Below are positions 32,415 to 46,670 of a stretch of 64,000 nt of DNA, one piece after another. Source of the DNA: Hydractinia symbiolongicarpus (taxonomy: Eukaryota > Cnidaria > Hydrozoa > Anthoathecata > Hydractiniidae). Position 1 is the stretch's first letter. Each line of letters starts with the position of its first letter. The stretch covers positions 1,304,001-1,368,000 of the forward strand of contig NC_079876.1 of assembly GCF_029227915.1 (NCBI RefSeq). The letters are read 5' to 3'. Made by a program: the position numbers and the translations under genes. The notes beneath the pieces were generated by a model. It was given only the letters and a program-made list of their open reading frames with translations, did no database searches and was not told the DNA's origin.

Positions 32415-35400
32415 ACGTATAGTCGAATGTATACAAAGAAAGTACCCAGGGAGTAAACTCATTTCCCGAACGATTTTTTAAATTATTTTTTCACCACTAA
32501 AACGCATGAGACTTGTAGTTTTCAAAAATGTTTTCATTTTTGATGAGACGCTTAATGAAAGAAGTTTAATCGCCGGCAAACGAAATCCCGCGTTTTCCCG
32601 TAAATCCGGGGCTTGACCCGTATAGTCGAATGTATACAAAGAAAGTACCCACGGAGTAAACTCATTTCCCGAACGATTTTTTAAATTTTTTTTTCACCAC
32701 TAAAACGCATGAGACTTGTAGTTTTCAAAAATGTTTTCATTTTTCATGAGACGCTTAATGAAAGAGGTTTAATCGCCGGAAAACGAAAACCCGCGATTTC
32801 CCGTAAATCCCGGGCTTGGCCCGTATAGTCGAATGTATACAAAGAAAGTACCCTGTGAGTAAACTCATTTCCAGAACGATTTTTTAAATTATTTTTTCAC
32901 CACTAAAACGCAAAGGACTTGTAGTTTTTAAAAATGTTTTCATTTTTGATGAAACGCTGAATAAAAGAAGTTCAATCGCCGGCAAACTAAAACCCACGAT
33001 TTCCCGTAAATCCCGGCTTGGCCCGTATAGTCAAAAGTATACAAAGAAAGTACCCAGGGAGTAAACTCATTTCCCGAACGAATTTTTAAATTATTTTTTC
33101 ACCACTAAAACGCATGAGACTTGTAGTTTTCAAATATGTTTTCATTTTTGATGAGACGCTGAAAAAAAGCAGTTTAATCGCCAGCAAACGAAAACCTGCG
33201 ATATCCCTAAATCGCGGACTCGGCCCGTATAGTCAAAAGTATACGAAGAAATTACCCAGGGAGTAAACTCATTTCCAGAACGATTTATTAAATTATTTTT
33301 TCACCACTAAAACGCATAAGACTTGTAGTTTTTAAAAGTGTTTTCATTTTGATGGGACGCTGAATAAAAGAAGTTTAATCGCCGGCAAACGAAAACCTGC
33401 GATTTCCCGTAAATCCTGGACTCGGCCCGTATAGTCAAAAGTATACAAAGAAAGTACCCAGGGAGTAAACTCATTTCCCAAACGATTTTTTAAATTATTA
33501 TTTCACCACTAAAACGCATGAGACTTGTAGTTTTCAAGAATGTTTTCATTTTTGATGAGACGCTGAATAAAAGCAGTTTAATCGCCGGCAAACGAAAACC
33601 CGCGATTTCCCGTAAATACCGGGCTTGGCACGTATAGTCGAATGTATACAAAGAAAGTACCCTGTGAGTAAACTCATTTCCAGAACGAATTTTTAAATTA
33701 TTTTTTCACCACTAAAACGCATAAGACTTGTAGTTTTCAAGAATGTTTTCATTTTTGATGAGACGCTGAATAAAAGAAGTTTAATCGCCGGCAAACGAAA
33801 ACCCGCGATTTCCCGTAAATCCCGGCTTGGCCCGTATAGTCAAAAGTATACAAAGAAAGTACCCAGGGAGTAAACTCATTTCCAGAACGATTTATTAAAT
33901 TATTTTTTCACCACTAAAACGCATAAGACTTGTAGTTTTTAAAAGTGTTTTCATTTTTGATGAGACGCTAAATAAAAGAAGTTTAATCGCCGGCAAACGA
34001 AAACCTGCGATTTCCCGTAAATCCTGGACTCGGCCCGTATAGTCAAAAGTATACAAAGAAAGTACCCAGGGAGTAAACTCATTTCCCAAACGATTTTTTA
34101 AATTATTATTTCACCACTGAAACGCATGAGACTTGTAGTTTTCAAGAATGTTTTCATTTTTGATGAGACGCTGAATAAAAGCAGTTTAATCGCCGGCAAA
34201 CGAAAACCCGCGATTTCCCGTAAATACCGGGCTTGGCACGTATAGTCGAATGTATAAAAAGAAAGTACCCTGTGAGTAAACTCATTTCCAGAACGAATTT
34301 TTAAATTATTTTTTCACCACTAAAACGCATAAGACTTGTAGTTTTCAAAAATGTTTTCATTTTTGATGAGACGCTGAAAAAAAGCAGTTTAATCGCCAGC
34401 AAACGAAAACCTGCGATTTCCCGTAAATCCCGGGCTTGGCCCGTATAGTCAAAAGTATACAAAGAAAGTACCCAGGGAGTAAACTCATTTCCCAAACGAT
34501 TTTTTAAATTATTATTTCACCACTAAAACGCATGAGACTTGTAGTTTTCAAGAATGTTTTCATTTATGATGAGACGCTGAATAAAAGCAGTTTAATCGCC
34601 GGCAAACGAAAACCCGCGATTTCCCGTAAATACCGGGCTTGGCACGTATAGTCGAATGTATACAAAGAAAGTACCCAGGGAGTAAACTCATTTCCCGAAC
34701 GATTTTTTAAATTATTTTTTCACCACTAAAACGCATGAGACTTGTAGTTTTCAAAAATGTTTTCATTTTTGATGAGACGCTTAATGAAAGAAGTTTAATC
34801 GCCGGCAAACGAAATCCCGCGTTTTCCCGTAAATCCGGGGCTTGACCCGTATAGTCGAATGTATACAAAGAAAGTACCCAGGGAGTAAACTCATTTCCCG
34901 AACGATTTTTTAAATTTTTTTTTCACCACTAAAACGCATGAGACTTGTAGTTTTCAAAAATGTTTTCATTTTTCATGAGACGCTTAATGAAAGAGGTTTA
35001 ATCGCCGGAAAACGAAAACCCGCGATTTCCCGTAAATCCCGGGCTTGGCCCGTATAGTCGAATGTATACAAAGAAAGTACCCTGTGAGTAAACTCATTTC
35101 CAGAACGATTTTTTAAATTATTTTTTCACCACTAAAACGCAAAGGACTTGTAGTTTTTAAAAATGTTTTCATTTTTGATGAAACGCTGAATAAAAGAAGT
35201 TCAATCGCCGGCAAACTAAAACCCACGATTTCCCGTAAATCCCGGCTTGGCCCGTATAGTCAAAAGTATACAAAGAAAGTACCCAGGGAGTAAACTCATT
35301 TCCCGAACGAATTTTTAAATTATTTTTTCACCACTAAAACGCATGAGACTTGTAGTTTTCAAATATGTTTTCATTTTTGATGAGACGCTGAAAAAAAGCA

Positions 35401-36719
35401 GTTTAATCGCCAGCAAACGAAAACCTGCGATATCCCTAAATCGCGGACTCGGCCCGTATAGTCAAAAGTATACGAAGAAATTACCCAGGGAGTAAACTCA
35501 TTTCCAGAACGATTTATTAAATTATTTTTTCACCACTAAAACGCATAAGACTTGTAGTTTTTAAAAGTGTTTTCATTTTGATGGGACGCTGAATAAAAGA
35601 AGTTTAATCGCCGGCAAACGAAAACCTGCGATTTCCCGTAAATCCTGGACTCGGCCCGTATAGTCAAAAGTATACAAAGAAAGTACCCAGGGAGTAAACT
35701 CATTTCCCAAACGATTTTTTAAATTATTATTTCACCACTAAAACGCATGAGACTTGTAGTTTTCAAGAATGTTTTCATTTTTGATGAGACGCTGAATAAA
35801 AGCAGTTTAATCGCCGGCAAACGAAAACCCGCGATTTCCCGTAAATACCGGGCTTGGCACGTATAGTCGAATGTATACAAAGAAAGTACCCTGTGAGTAA
35901 ACTCATTTCCAGAACGAATTTTTAAATTATTTTTTCACCACTAAAACGCATAAGACTTGTAGTTTTCAAGAATGTTTTCATTTTTGATGAGACGCTGAAT
36001 AAAAGAAGTTTAATCGCCGGCAAACGAAAACCCGCGATTTCCCGTAAATCCCGGCTTGGCCCGTATAGTCAAAAGTATACAAAGAAAGTACCCAGGGAGT
36101 AAACTTATTTCCAGAACGATTTATTAAATTATTTTTTCACCACTAAAACGCATAAGACTTGTAGTTTTTAAAAGTGTTTTCATTTTTGATGAGACGCTAA
36201 ATAAAAGAAGTTTAATCGCCGGCAAACGAAAACCTGCGATTTCCGGTAAATCCTGGACTCGGCCCGTATAGTCAAAAGTATACAAAGAAAGTACCCAGGG
36301 AGTAAACTCATTTCCCAAACGATTTTTTAAATTATTATTTCACCACTGAAACGCATGAGACTTGTAGTTTTCAAGAATGTTTTCATTTTTGATGAGACGC
36401 TGAATAAAAGCAGTTTAATCGCCGGCAAACGAAAACCCGCGATTTCCCGTAAATACCGGGCTTGGCACGTATAGTCGAATGTATAAAAAGAAAGTACCCT
36501 GTGAGTAAACTCATTTCCAGAACGAATTTTTAAATTATTTTTTCACCACTAAAACGCATAAGACTTGTAGTTTTCAAAAATGTTTTCATTTTTGATGAGA
36601 CGCTGAAAAAAAGCAGTTTAATCGCCAGCAAACGAAAACCTGCGATTTCCCGTAAATCCCGGGCTTGGCCCGTATAGTCAAAAGTATACAAAGAAAGTAC
36701 CCAGGGAGTAAACTCATTT
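32262..36719 (+). repeat. 2229-bp 11-mer repeat, second pair
   Basis: Copies 32262-34490 and 34491-36719, again offset by 2229 bp (GGGGCTTGACCCG at 32612 and 34841 within this mark; ATACGAAGAAATTACCC and ATCGCGGACTC in both). Few differences are visible, for example CCACGGAG versus CCAGGGAG and CCCGTAAAT versus CCGGTAAAT. It reuses monomers of the first pair but in a different order, so it is a separate unit that happens to have the same length. Confidence 0.85.
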
Positions 36720-38341
36720 CCAGAACGATTTATTAAATTATTTTTTCACCACTACAACGCATAAGACTTGTAGTTTTTAAAAGTGTTTTCATTTTTGATG
36801 GGACGCTGAATAAAAGAAGTTTAATCGCCGGCAAACGAAAACCTGCGATTTCCCGTAAATCCTGGACTCGGCCCGTATAGTCAAAAGTATACAAAGAAAG
36901 TACCCAGGGAGTAAACTCATTTCCCAAACGATTTTTTAAATTATTATTTCACCACTAAAACGCATGAGACTTGTAGTTTTCAAGAATGTTTTCATTTTTG
37001 ATGAGACGCTGAATAAAAGCAGTTTAATCGCCGGCAAACGAAAACCCGCGATTTCCCGTAAATACCGGGCTTGGCACGTATAGTCGAATGTATACAAAGA
37101 AAGTACCCTGTGAGTAAACTCATTTCCAGAACGAATTTTTAAATTATTTTTTCACCACTAAAACGCATAAGACTTGTAGTTTTCAAAAATGTTTTAATTT
37201 TTGATGAGACGCTGAATAAAAGAAGTTTAATCGCGGGCAAACGAAAACCCGCGATTTCCCGTAAATCCCGGCTTGGCCCGTATAGTCAAAAGTATACAAA
37301 GAAAGTACCCAGGGAGTAAACTCATCTCCCAAACGATTTTTTAAATTATTATTTCACCACTGAAACGCATGAGACTTGTAGTTTTCAAGAATGTTTTCAT
37401 TTTTGATGAGACGCTGAATAAAAGCAGTTTAATCGCCGGCAAACGAAAACCCGCGATTTCCCGTAAATACCGGGCTTGGCACGTATAGTCGAATGTATAA
37501 AAAGAAAGTACCCTGTGAGTAAACTCATTTCCAGAACGAATTTTTAAATTATTTTTTCACCACTAAAACGCATAAGACTTGTAGTTTTCAAAAATGTTTT
37601 CATTTTTGATGAGACGCTGAAAAAAAGCAGTTTAATCGCCAGCAAACGAAAACCTGCGATTTCCCGTAAATCCCGGGCTTGGCCCGTATAGTCAAAAGTA
37701 TACAAAGAAAGTACCCAGGGAGTAAACTCATTTCCAGAACGATTTATTAAATTATTTTTTCACCACTACAACGCATAAGACTTGTAGTTTTTAAAAGTGT
37801 TTTCATTTTTGATGGGACGCTGAATAAAAGAAGTTTAATCGCCGGCAAACGAAAACCTGCGATTTCCCGTAAATCCTGGACTCGGCCCGTATAGTCAAAA
37901 GTATACAAAGAAAGTACCCAGGGAGTAAACTCATTTCCCAAACGATTTTTTAAATTATTATTTCACCACTAAAACGCATGAGACTTGTAGTTTTCAAGAA
38001 TGTTTTCATTTTTGATGAGACGCTGAATAAAAGCAGTTTAATCGCCGGCAAACGAAAACCCGCGATTTCCCGTAAATACCGGGCTTGGCACGTATAGTCG
38101 AATGTATACAAAGAAAGTACCCTGTGAGTAAACTCATTTCCAGAACGAATTTTTAAATTATTTTTTCACCACTAAAACGCATAGGACTTGTAGTTTTCAA
38201 AAATGTTTTAATTTTTGATGAGACGCTGAATAAAAGAAGTTTAATCGCCGGCAAACGAAAACCCGCGATTTCCCGTAAATCCCGGCTTGGCCCGTATAGT
38301 CAAAAGTATACAAAGAAAGTACCCAGGGAGTAAACTCATTT
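36314..38341 (+). repeat. 1014-bp pentamer, two copies
   Basis: Copies 36314-37327 and 37328-38341. Shared rare marks are CACCACTGAAACGC (36344 and 37358 at CACTG), GAATGTATAAAAAG, CACTACAACGC and ATGTTTTAATTTTTG. Differences seen: CGCGGGC versus CGCCGGC and GCATAAGAC versus GCATAGGAC. Confidence 0.82.
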
Positions 38342-41300
38342 CCAGAACGATTTATTAAATTATTTTTTCACCACTAAAACGCATAAGACTTGTAGTTTTT
38401 AAAAGTGTTTTCATTTTTGATGAGACGCTAAATAAAAGAAGTTTAATCGCCGGCAAACGAAAACCTGCGATTTCCCGTAAATCCTGGACTCGGCCCGTAT
38501 AGTCAAAAGTATACAAAGAAAGTACCCAGGGAGTAAACTCATTTCCCAAACGATTTTTTAAATTATTATTTCACCACTAAAACGCATGAGACTTGTAGTT
38601 TTCAAGAATGTTTTCATTTTTGATGAGACGCTGAATATAAGCAGTTTAATCGCCGGCAAACGAAAACCCGCGATTTCCCGTAAATACCGGGCTTGGCACG
38701 TATAGTCGAATGTATAAAAAGAAAGTACCCTGTGAGTAAACTCATTTCCAGAACGAATTTTTAAATTATTTTTTCACCACTAAAACGCATAAGACTTGTA
38801 GTTTTCAAAAATGTTTTCATTTTTGATGAGACGCTGAATAAAAGAAGTTTAATCGCCGGCAAACAAAAACCCGCGATTTCCCGTAAATCCCGGGCTTGGC
38901 CCGTATAGTCAAAAGTATACAAAGAAAGTACCCAGAGAGTAAACTCATTTCCCGAACGATTTTTTAAATTACTTTTTCACCACTAAAACGCATGAGACTT
39001 GTAGTTTTTAAAAATGTTTTCATTTTTGATGAGACGCTGAATAAAAGAAGTTTAATCGCCGGCAAACGAAATCCCGCGTTTTCCCGTAAATCCCGGGCTT
39101 GGCCCGTATAGTCAAAAGTATACAAAGAAAGTACCCAGGGAGTAAACTCATTTCCCGAACGATTTTTTATATTATTTTTTTACCACTAAACGCATGATAC
39201 TTGTAGTTTTTAAAAATGTTTTCATATTTGATGGGACGCTGAATAAAAGAAGTTTAATCGCCGGCAAACGAAAATCCGCGATTTCCCGTAAATCCCGGAC
39301 TCGGCCCGTATAGTCAAAAGTATACAAAGAAAGTACCCAGGGAGTAAACTCATTTCCCGAACGATTTTTTAAATTATTTTTTCACCACTAAAACGCATGA
39401 GACTTGTAGTTTTCAAAAATGTTTTCATTTTTGATGAGACGCTTAATGAAAAAGGTTTAATCGCCGGCAAACGAAATCCCGCGTTTTCCCGTAAATCCTG
39501 GGCTTGGCCCGTATAGTCAAAAGTATACAAAGAAAGTAACCAGGGAGTAAACTCATTTCCCGAACGATTTTTTATATTATTTTTTTACCACTAAACGCAT
39601 GAGACTTGTAGTTTTCAAAAATGTTTTCATTTTTGATGAGACGCTGAATAAAAGAAGTTTAATCGCCGGCAAACGAAAACCTGCGATTTCCCGTAAATCC
39701 CGGGCTTGGCCCGTATAGTCAAAAGTATACAAAGAAAGTACCCAGGGAGTAAACTCATTTCCCGAACGATTTTTTATATTATTTTTTTACCACTAAACGC
39801 ATGAGACTTGTAGTTTTCAAAAATATTTTCATATTTGATGGGACGCTGAATAAAAGAAGTTTAATCGCTGGCAAACAAAAACCCGCGATTTCCCGTAAAT
39901 CCTGGACTCAGCCCGTATAGTCAAAAGTATACAAAGAAAGTACCTAGGGAGTAAACTCATTTCCCGAACGATTTTTTATATTATTTTTTTACCACTAAAC
40001 GCATGAGACTTGTAGTTTTCAAAAATATTTTCATATTTGATGGGACGATGAATAAAAGAAGTTTAATCGCCGGCAAACGAAAACCCGCGATTTTCCGTAA
40101 ATCCTGGACTCAGCCCGTATAGTCAAAAGTATACAAAGAAAGTACCCAGGGAGTAAACTCATTTCCCGAACGATTTTTTAAATTACTTTTTCACCACTAA
40201 AACGCATGAGACTTGTAGTTTTTAAAAATGTTTTCATTTTTGATGAGACGCTGAATAAAAGAAGTTTAATCGCCGGCAAACGAAATCCCGCGTTTTCCCG
40301 TAAATCCCGAGCTTGGCCCGTATAGTCAAAAGTATACAAAGAAAGTACCTAGGGAGTAAACTCATTTCCCGAACGATTTTTTATATTATTTTTTTACCAC
40401 TAAACGCATGTGACTTGTAGTTTTCAAAAATATTTTCATATTTGATGGGACGCTGAATAAAAGAAGTTTAATCGCCGGCAAACGAAAATCCGCGATTTTC
40501 CGTAAATCCCAGACTCGGCCCGTATAGTCAAAAGTATACAAAGAAAGTACCCAGGGAGTAAACTCATTTCCCGAACGATTTTTTAAATTATTTTATCACC
40601 ACTAAAACGCATGAGACTTGTAGTTTTCAAAAATGTTTTCATTTTTGATGAGACACTTAATGAAAGAGGTTTAATCGCCGGCAAACTAAATCCCGCGTTT
40701 TCCCGTAAATCCGGGGCTTGGCCCGTATAGTCGAATGTATACAAAGAAAGTACCCAGGGAGTAAACTCATTTCCCGAACGATTTTTTAAATTTTTTTTTC
40801 ACCACTAAAACGCATGAGACTTGTAGTTTTCAAAAATGTTTTCATTTTTCATGAGACGCTTAATGAAAGAGGTTTAATCGCCGGAAAACGAAAACCCGCG
40901 ATTTCCCGTAAATCCCGGGCTTGGCCCGTATAGTCGAATGTATACAAAGAAAGTACCCTGTGAGTAAACTCATTTCCAGAACGATTTTTTAAATTATTTT
41001 TTCACCACTAAAACGCATAAGACTTGTAGTTTTTAAAAATGTTTTCATTTTTGATGAGACGCTGAATAAAAGAAGTTTAATCGCCGGCAAACAAAAACCC
41101 GCGATTTCCCGTAAATCCTGGACTCAGCCCGTATAGTCAAAAGTATACAAAGAAAGTACCCAGGGAGTAAACTCATTTCCCGAACGATTTTTTAACTTAA
41201 TTTTTCACCACTAAAACGCATGAGACTTGTAGTTTTTAAAAATGTTTTCATTTTTGATGAGACGCTGAATAAAAGAAGTTTAATCGCCGGCAAACGAAAT

Positions 41301-41579
41301 CCCGCGTTTTCCCGTAAATCCCGGGCTTGGCCCGTATAGTCAAAAGTATACAAAGAAAGTACCCAGGAAGTAAACTCATTTCCCGAACGATTTTTTATAT
41401 TATTTTTTTACCACTAAACGCATGAGACTTGTAGTTTTTAAAAATGTTTTCATATTTGATGGGACGCTGAATAAAAGAAGTTTAATCGCCGGCAAACGAA
41501 AATCCGCGATTTCCCGTAAATCCCAGACTCGGCCCGTATAGTCAAAAGTATACAAAGAAATTACCCAGGGAGTAAACTT

Positions 41580-44500
41580 ATTTCCCGAACGATTTTGTAA
41601 ATTATTTTATCACCACTAAAACGCATAAGACTTGCAGTTTTCAAAAATGTTTTCATTTTTGATAAGACGCTGAATAAAAGAAGTTTAATCGCCGGCAAAC
41701 GAAAACCCGCGATTTCCCGTAAATCCCGGGCTTGGCCTGTATAGTCAAAAGTATACAAAGAAAGTACCCAGGGAGTAAACTCATTTCCCGAACGATTTTT
41801 TAAATTACTTTTTCACCACTAAAACGCATGAGACTTGTAGTTTTTAAAAATGTTTTCATTTTTGATGAGACGCTGAATAAAAGAAGTTTAATCGCCGGAA
41901 AACGAAATCCCGCGTTTTCCCGTAAATCCCGGGCTTGGCCCGTATAGTCAAAAGTATACAAAGAAAGTACCCAGGGAGTAAACTCATTTCCCGAACGATT
42001 TTTTATATTATTTTTTTACCACTAAACGCATGAGACTTGTAGTTTTTAAAAATGTTTTCATATTTGATGGGACGCTGAATAAAAGAAGTTTAATCGCCGG
42101 CAAACGAAAATCCGCGATTTCCCGTAAATCCCGGACTCGGCCAGTATAGACAAAAGTATACAAAGAAAGTACCCAGGGAGTAAACTCATTTCCCGAACGA
42201 TTTTTAAATTATTTTTTCACCACTAAAACGCATGAGACTTGTAGTTTTCAAAAATGTTTTCATTTTTGATGAGACGCTTAATGAAAAAGGTTTAATCGCC
42301 GGCAAACGAAATCCCGCGTTTTCCCGTAAATCCCGGGCTTGGCCCGTATAGTCAAAAGTATACAAAGAAAGTACCCAGGGAGTAAACTCATTTCCCGAAC
42401 GATTTTTTATATTATTTTTTTACCACTAAACGCATGAGACTTGTAGTTTTTAAAAATGTTTTCATTTTTGATGACACGCTGAATAAAAGAAGTTTAATCG
42501 CCAGCAAACGAAAACCCGCGTTTTCCCGTAAATCCGGGGCTTGGCCCGTATAGTCGAATGTATACAAAGAAAGTACCCAGGGAGTAAACTCATTTCCCGA
42601 ACGATTTTTTAAATTTTTTTTTCACCACTAAAACGCATGAGACTTGTAGTTTTCAAAAATGTTTTCATTTTTCATGAGACGCTTAATGAAAGAGGTTTAA
42701 TCGCCGGAAAACGAAAACCCGCGATTTCCCGTAAATCCCGGGCTTGGCCCGTATAGTCGAATGTATACAAAGAAAGTACCCTGTGAGTAAACTCATTTCC
42801 AGAACGATTTTTTAAATTATTTTTTCACCACTAAAACGCATAAGACTTGTAGTTTTTAAAAATGTTTTCATTTTTGATGAGACGCTGAATAAAAGAAGTT
42901 TAATCGCCGGCAAACGAAAACCCGCGATTTCCCGTAAATCCTGGACTCAGCCCGTATAGTCAAAAGTATACAAAGAAAGTACCCAGGGAGTAAACTCATT
43001 TCCCGAACGATTTTTTATATTATTTTTTTACCACTAAACGCATGAGACTTGTAGTTTTCAAAAATGTTTTCATATTTGATGGGACGCTGAATAAAAGAAG
43101 TTTAATCGCCGGCAAACGAAAACCCGCGATTTCCCGTAAATCCTGGACTCAGCCCGTATAGTCAAAAGTATACAAAGAAAGTACCTAGGGAGTAAACTCA
43201 TTTCCCGAACGATTTTGTAAATTATTTTATCACCACTAAAACGCATAAGACTTGCAGTTTTCAAAAATGTTTTCATTTTTGATAAGACGCTGAATAAAAG
43301 AAGTTTAATCGCCGGCAAACGAAAACCCGCGATTTCCCGTAAATCCCGGGCTTGGCCTGTATAGTCAAAAGTATACAAAGAAAGTACCCAGGGAGTAAAC
43401 TCATTTCCCGAACGATTTTTTAAATTACTTTTTCACCACTAAAACGCATGAGACTTGTAGTTTTTAAAAATGTTTTCATTTTTGATGAGACGCTGAATAA
43501 AAGAAGTTTAATCGCCGGAAAACGAAATCCCGCGTTTTCCCGTAAATCCCGGGCTTGGCCCGTATAGTCAAAAGTATACAAAGAAAGTACCCAGGGAGTA
43601 AACACATTTCCCGAACGATTTTTTATATTATTTTTTTACCACTAAACGCATGAGACTTGTAGTTTTTAAAAATGTTTTCATATTTGATGGGACGCTGAAT
43701 AAAAGAAGTTTAATCGCCGGCAAACGAAAATCCGCGATTTCCCGTAAATCCCGGACTCGGCCAGTATAGACAAAAGTATACAAAGAAAGTACCCAGGGAG
43801 TAAACTCATTTCCCGAACGATTTTTAAATTATTTTTTCACCACTAAAACGCATGAGTCTTGTAGTTTTCAAAAATGTTTTCATTTTTGATGAGACGCTTA
43901 ATGAAAAAGGTTTAATCGCCGGCAAACGAAATCCCGCGTTTTCCCGTAAATCCCGGGCTTGGCCCGTATAGTCAAAAGTATACAAAGAAAGTACCCAGGG
44001 AGTAAACTCATTTCCCGAACGATTTTTTATATTATTTTTTTACCACTAAACGCATGAGACTTGTAGTTTTTAAAAATGTTTTCATTTTTGATGACACGCT
44101 GAATAAAAGAAGTTTAATCGCCAGCAAACGAAAACCCGCGTTTTCCCGTAAATCCGGGGCTTGGCCCGTATAGTCGAATGTATACAAAGAAAGTACCCAG
44201 GGAGTAAACTCATTTCCCGAACGATTTTTTAAATTTTTTTTTCACCACTAAAACGCATGAGACTTGTAGTTTTCAAAAATGTTTTCATTTTTCATGAGAC
44301 GCTTAATGAAAGAGGTTTAATCGCCGGAAAACGAAAACCCGCGATTTCCCGTAAATCCCGGGCTTGGCCCGTATAGTCGAATGTATACAAAGAAAGTACC
44401 CTGTGAGTAAACTCATTTCCAGAACGATTTTTTAAATTATTTTTTCACCACTAAAACGCATAAGACTTGTAGTTTTTAAAAATGTTTTCATTTTTGATGA

Positions 44501-44636
44501 GACGCTGAATAAAAGAAGTTTAATCGCCGGCAAACGAAAACCTGCGATTTCCCGTAAATCCTGGACTCAGCCCGTATAGTCAAAAGTATACAAAGAAAGT
44601 ACCCAGGGAGTAAACTCATTTCCCGAACGATTTTTT
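41580..44636 (+). repeat. Octamer repeat at 1620-bp spacing
   Basis: About 1436 bp from 41580-43016 recur at 43200-44636. Marks at exactly 1620: GACTTGCAG with GATAAGACGC (CTTGCAG at 41631 and 43251) and ATGACACGCTG (42471 and 44091). The copies end where TATATTATT gives way to TAACTTACTTTTTC. Further copies of these two marks occur at 45478 and 46521, and CTTGCAG again at 52562. Confidence 0.8.
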
Positions 44637-46670
44637 AACTTACTTTTTCACCACTAAAACGCATGAGACTTGTAGTTTTTAAAAATGTTTTCATTTTTGA
44701 TGAGACGCTGAATAAAAGAAGTTTAATCGCCGGCAAACGAAATCCCGCGTTTTCCCGTAAATCCCGGGCTTGGCCCGTAGAGTCAAAAGTATACAAAGAA
44801 AGTACCCAGGAAGTAAACTCATTTCCCGAACGATTTTTTATATTATTTTTTTACCACTAAACGCATGAGACTTGTAGTTTTCAAAAATGTTTTCATTTTT
44901 GATGAGACGCTGAATAAAAGAAGTTTAATCTCCGGCAAACGAAAACCTGCGATTTCCCGTAAATCCCGGGCTTGGCCCGTATAGTCAAAAGTATACAAAG
45001 AAAGTACCCAGGGAGGTAACTCATTTCCCGAACGATTTTTTATATTATTTTTTTACCACTAAACGCATGAGACTTGTAGTTTTCAAAAATATTTTCATAT
45101 TTGATGGGACGCTGAATAAAAGAAGTTTAATCGCCGGCAAACGAAAACCCGCGATTTCCCGTAAATCCTGGACTCAGCCCGTATAGTCAAAAGTATACAA
45201 AGAAAGTACCTAGGGAGTAAACTCATTTCCCGAACGATTTTTTATATTATTTTTTTACCACTAAACGCATGAGACTTGTAGTTTTCAAAAATATTTTCAT
45301 ATTTGATGGGACGCTGAATAAAAGAAGTTTAATCGCCGGCAAACGAAAATCCGCGATTTCCCGTAAATCCCAGACTCGGCCCGTATAGTCAAAAGTATAC
45401 AAAGAAAGTACCCAGGGAGTAAACTTATTTCCCGAACGATTTTGTAAATTATTTTATCACCACTAAAACGCATAAGACTTGCAGTTTTCAAAAATGTTTT
45501 CATTTTTGATAAGACGCTGAATAAAAGAAGTTTAATCGCCGGCAAACGAAAACCCGCGATTTCCCGTAAATCCCGGGCTTGGCCTGTATAGTCAAAAGTA
45601 TACAAAGAAAGTACCCAGGGAGTAAACTCATTTCCCGAACGATTTTTTATATTATTTTTTTACCACTAAACGCATGAGACTTGTAGTTTTTAAAAATGTT
45701 TTCATATTTGATGGGACGCTGAATAAAAGAAGTTTAATCGCCGGCAAACGAAAATCCGCGATTTCCCGTAAATCCCGGACTCGGCCAGTATAGACAAAAG
45801 TATACAAAGAAAGTACCCAGGGAGTAAACTCATTTCCCGAACGATTTTTTAAATTATTTTTTCACCACTAAAACGCATGAGACTTGTAGTTTTCAAAAAT
45901 GTTTTCATTTTTGATGAGACGCTTAATGAAAAAGGTTTAATCGCCGGCAAACGAAATCCCGCGTTTTCCCGTAAATCCCGGGCTTGGCCCGTATAGTCAA
46001 AAGTATACAAAGAAAGTACCCAGGGAGTAAACTCATTTCCCGAACGATTTTTTATATTATTTTTTTACCACTAAACGCATGAGACTTGTAGTTTTTAAAA
46101 ATGTTTTCATATTTGATGGGACGCTGAATAAAAGAAGTTTAATCGCCGGCAAACGAAAATCCGCGATTTCCCGTAAATCCCGGACTCGGCCAGTATAGAC
46201 AAAAGTATACAAAGAAAGTACCCAGGGAGTAAACTCATTTCCCGAACGATTTTTTAAATTATTTTTTCACCACTAAAACGCATGAGACTTGTAGTTTTCA
46301 AAAATGTTTTCATTTTTGATGAGACGCTTAATGAAAAATGTTTAATCGCCGGCAAACGAAATCCCGCGTTTTCCCGTAAATCCCGGGCTTGGCCCGTATA
46401 GTCAAAAGTATACAAAGAAAGTACCCAGGGAGTAAACTCATTTCCCGAACGATTTTTTATATTATTTTTTTACCACTAAACGCATGAGACTTGTAGTTTT
46501 TAAAAATGTTTTCATTTTTGATGACACGCTGAATAAAAGAAGTTTAATCGCCAGCAAACGAAAACCCGCGTTTTCCCGTAAATCCGGGGCTTGGCCCGTA
46601 TAGTCGAATGTATACAAAGAAAGTACCCAGGGAGTAAACTCATTTCCCGAACGATTTTTTAAATTTTTTT

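Larger units (their letters stand above)
23343..38944 (+). repeat. Domain 3: mixed classes in large higher-order repeats
   Basis: Classes A, B, C and D alternate in ordered blocks of 5, 7 and 11 monomers, each repeated almost exactly (listed separately). Class B is present up to about 30.8 kb and then absent until about 39.1 kb. From 29.2 to 38.7 kb a subgroup with GGCACG, AAATACCGGG and GATTTATTAAAT dominates. The domain gives way at 38945 to class E units. Confidence 0.75.

Noticed and set aside
43070-43378. Open reading frames of 61-102 codons on the minus strand, many nearly identical, starting MYTFDYTG or MGNEFTPW
   Set aside because: They are the satellite read on one strand. Each spans one to one and a half monomers, the frame shifts at each unit because 203 is not a multiple of three, single-base indels between copies break it, and no ribosome-site, domain or codon bias is visible.
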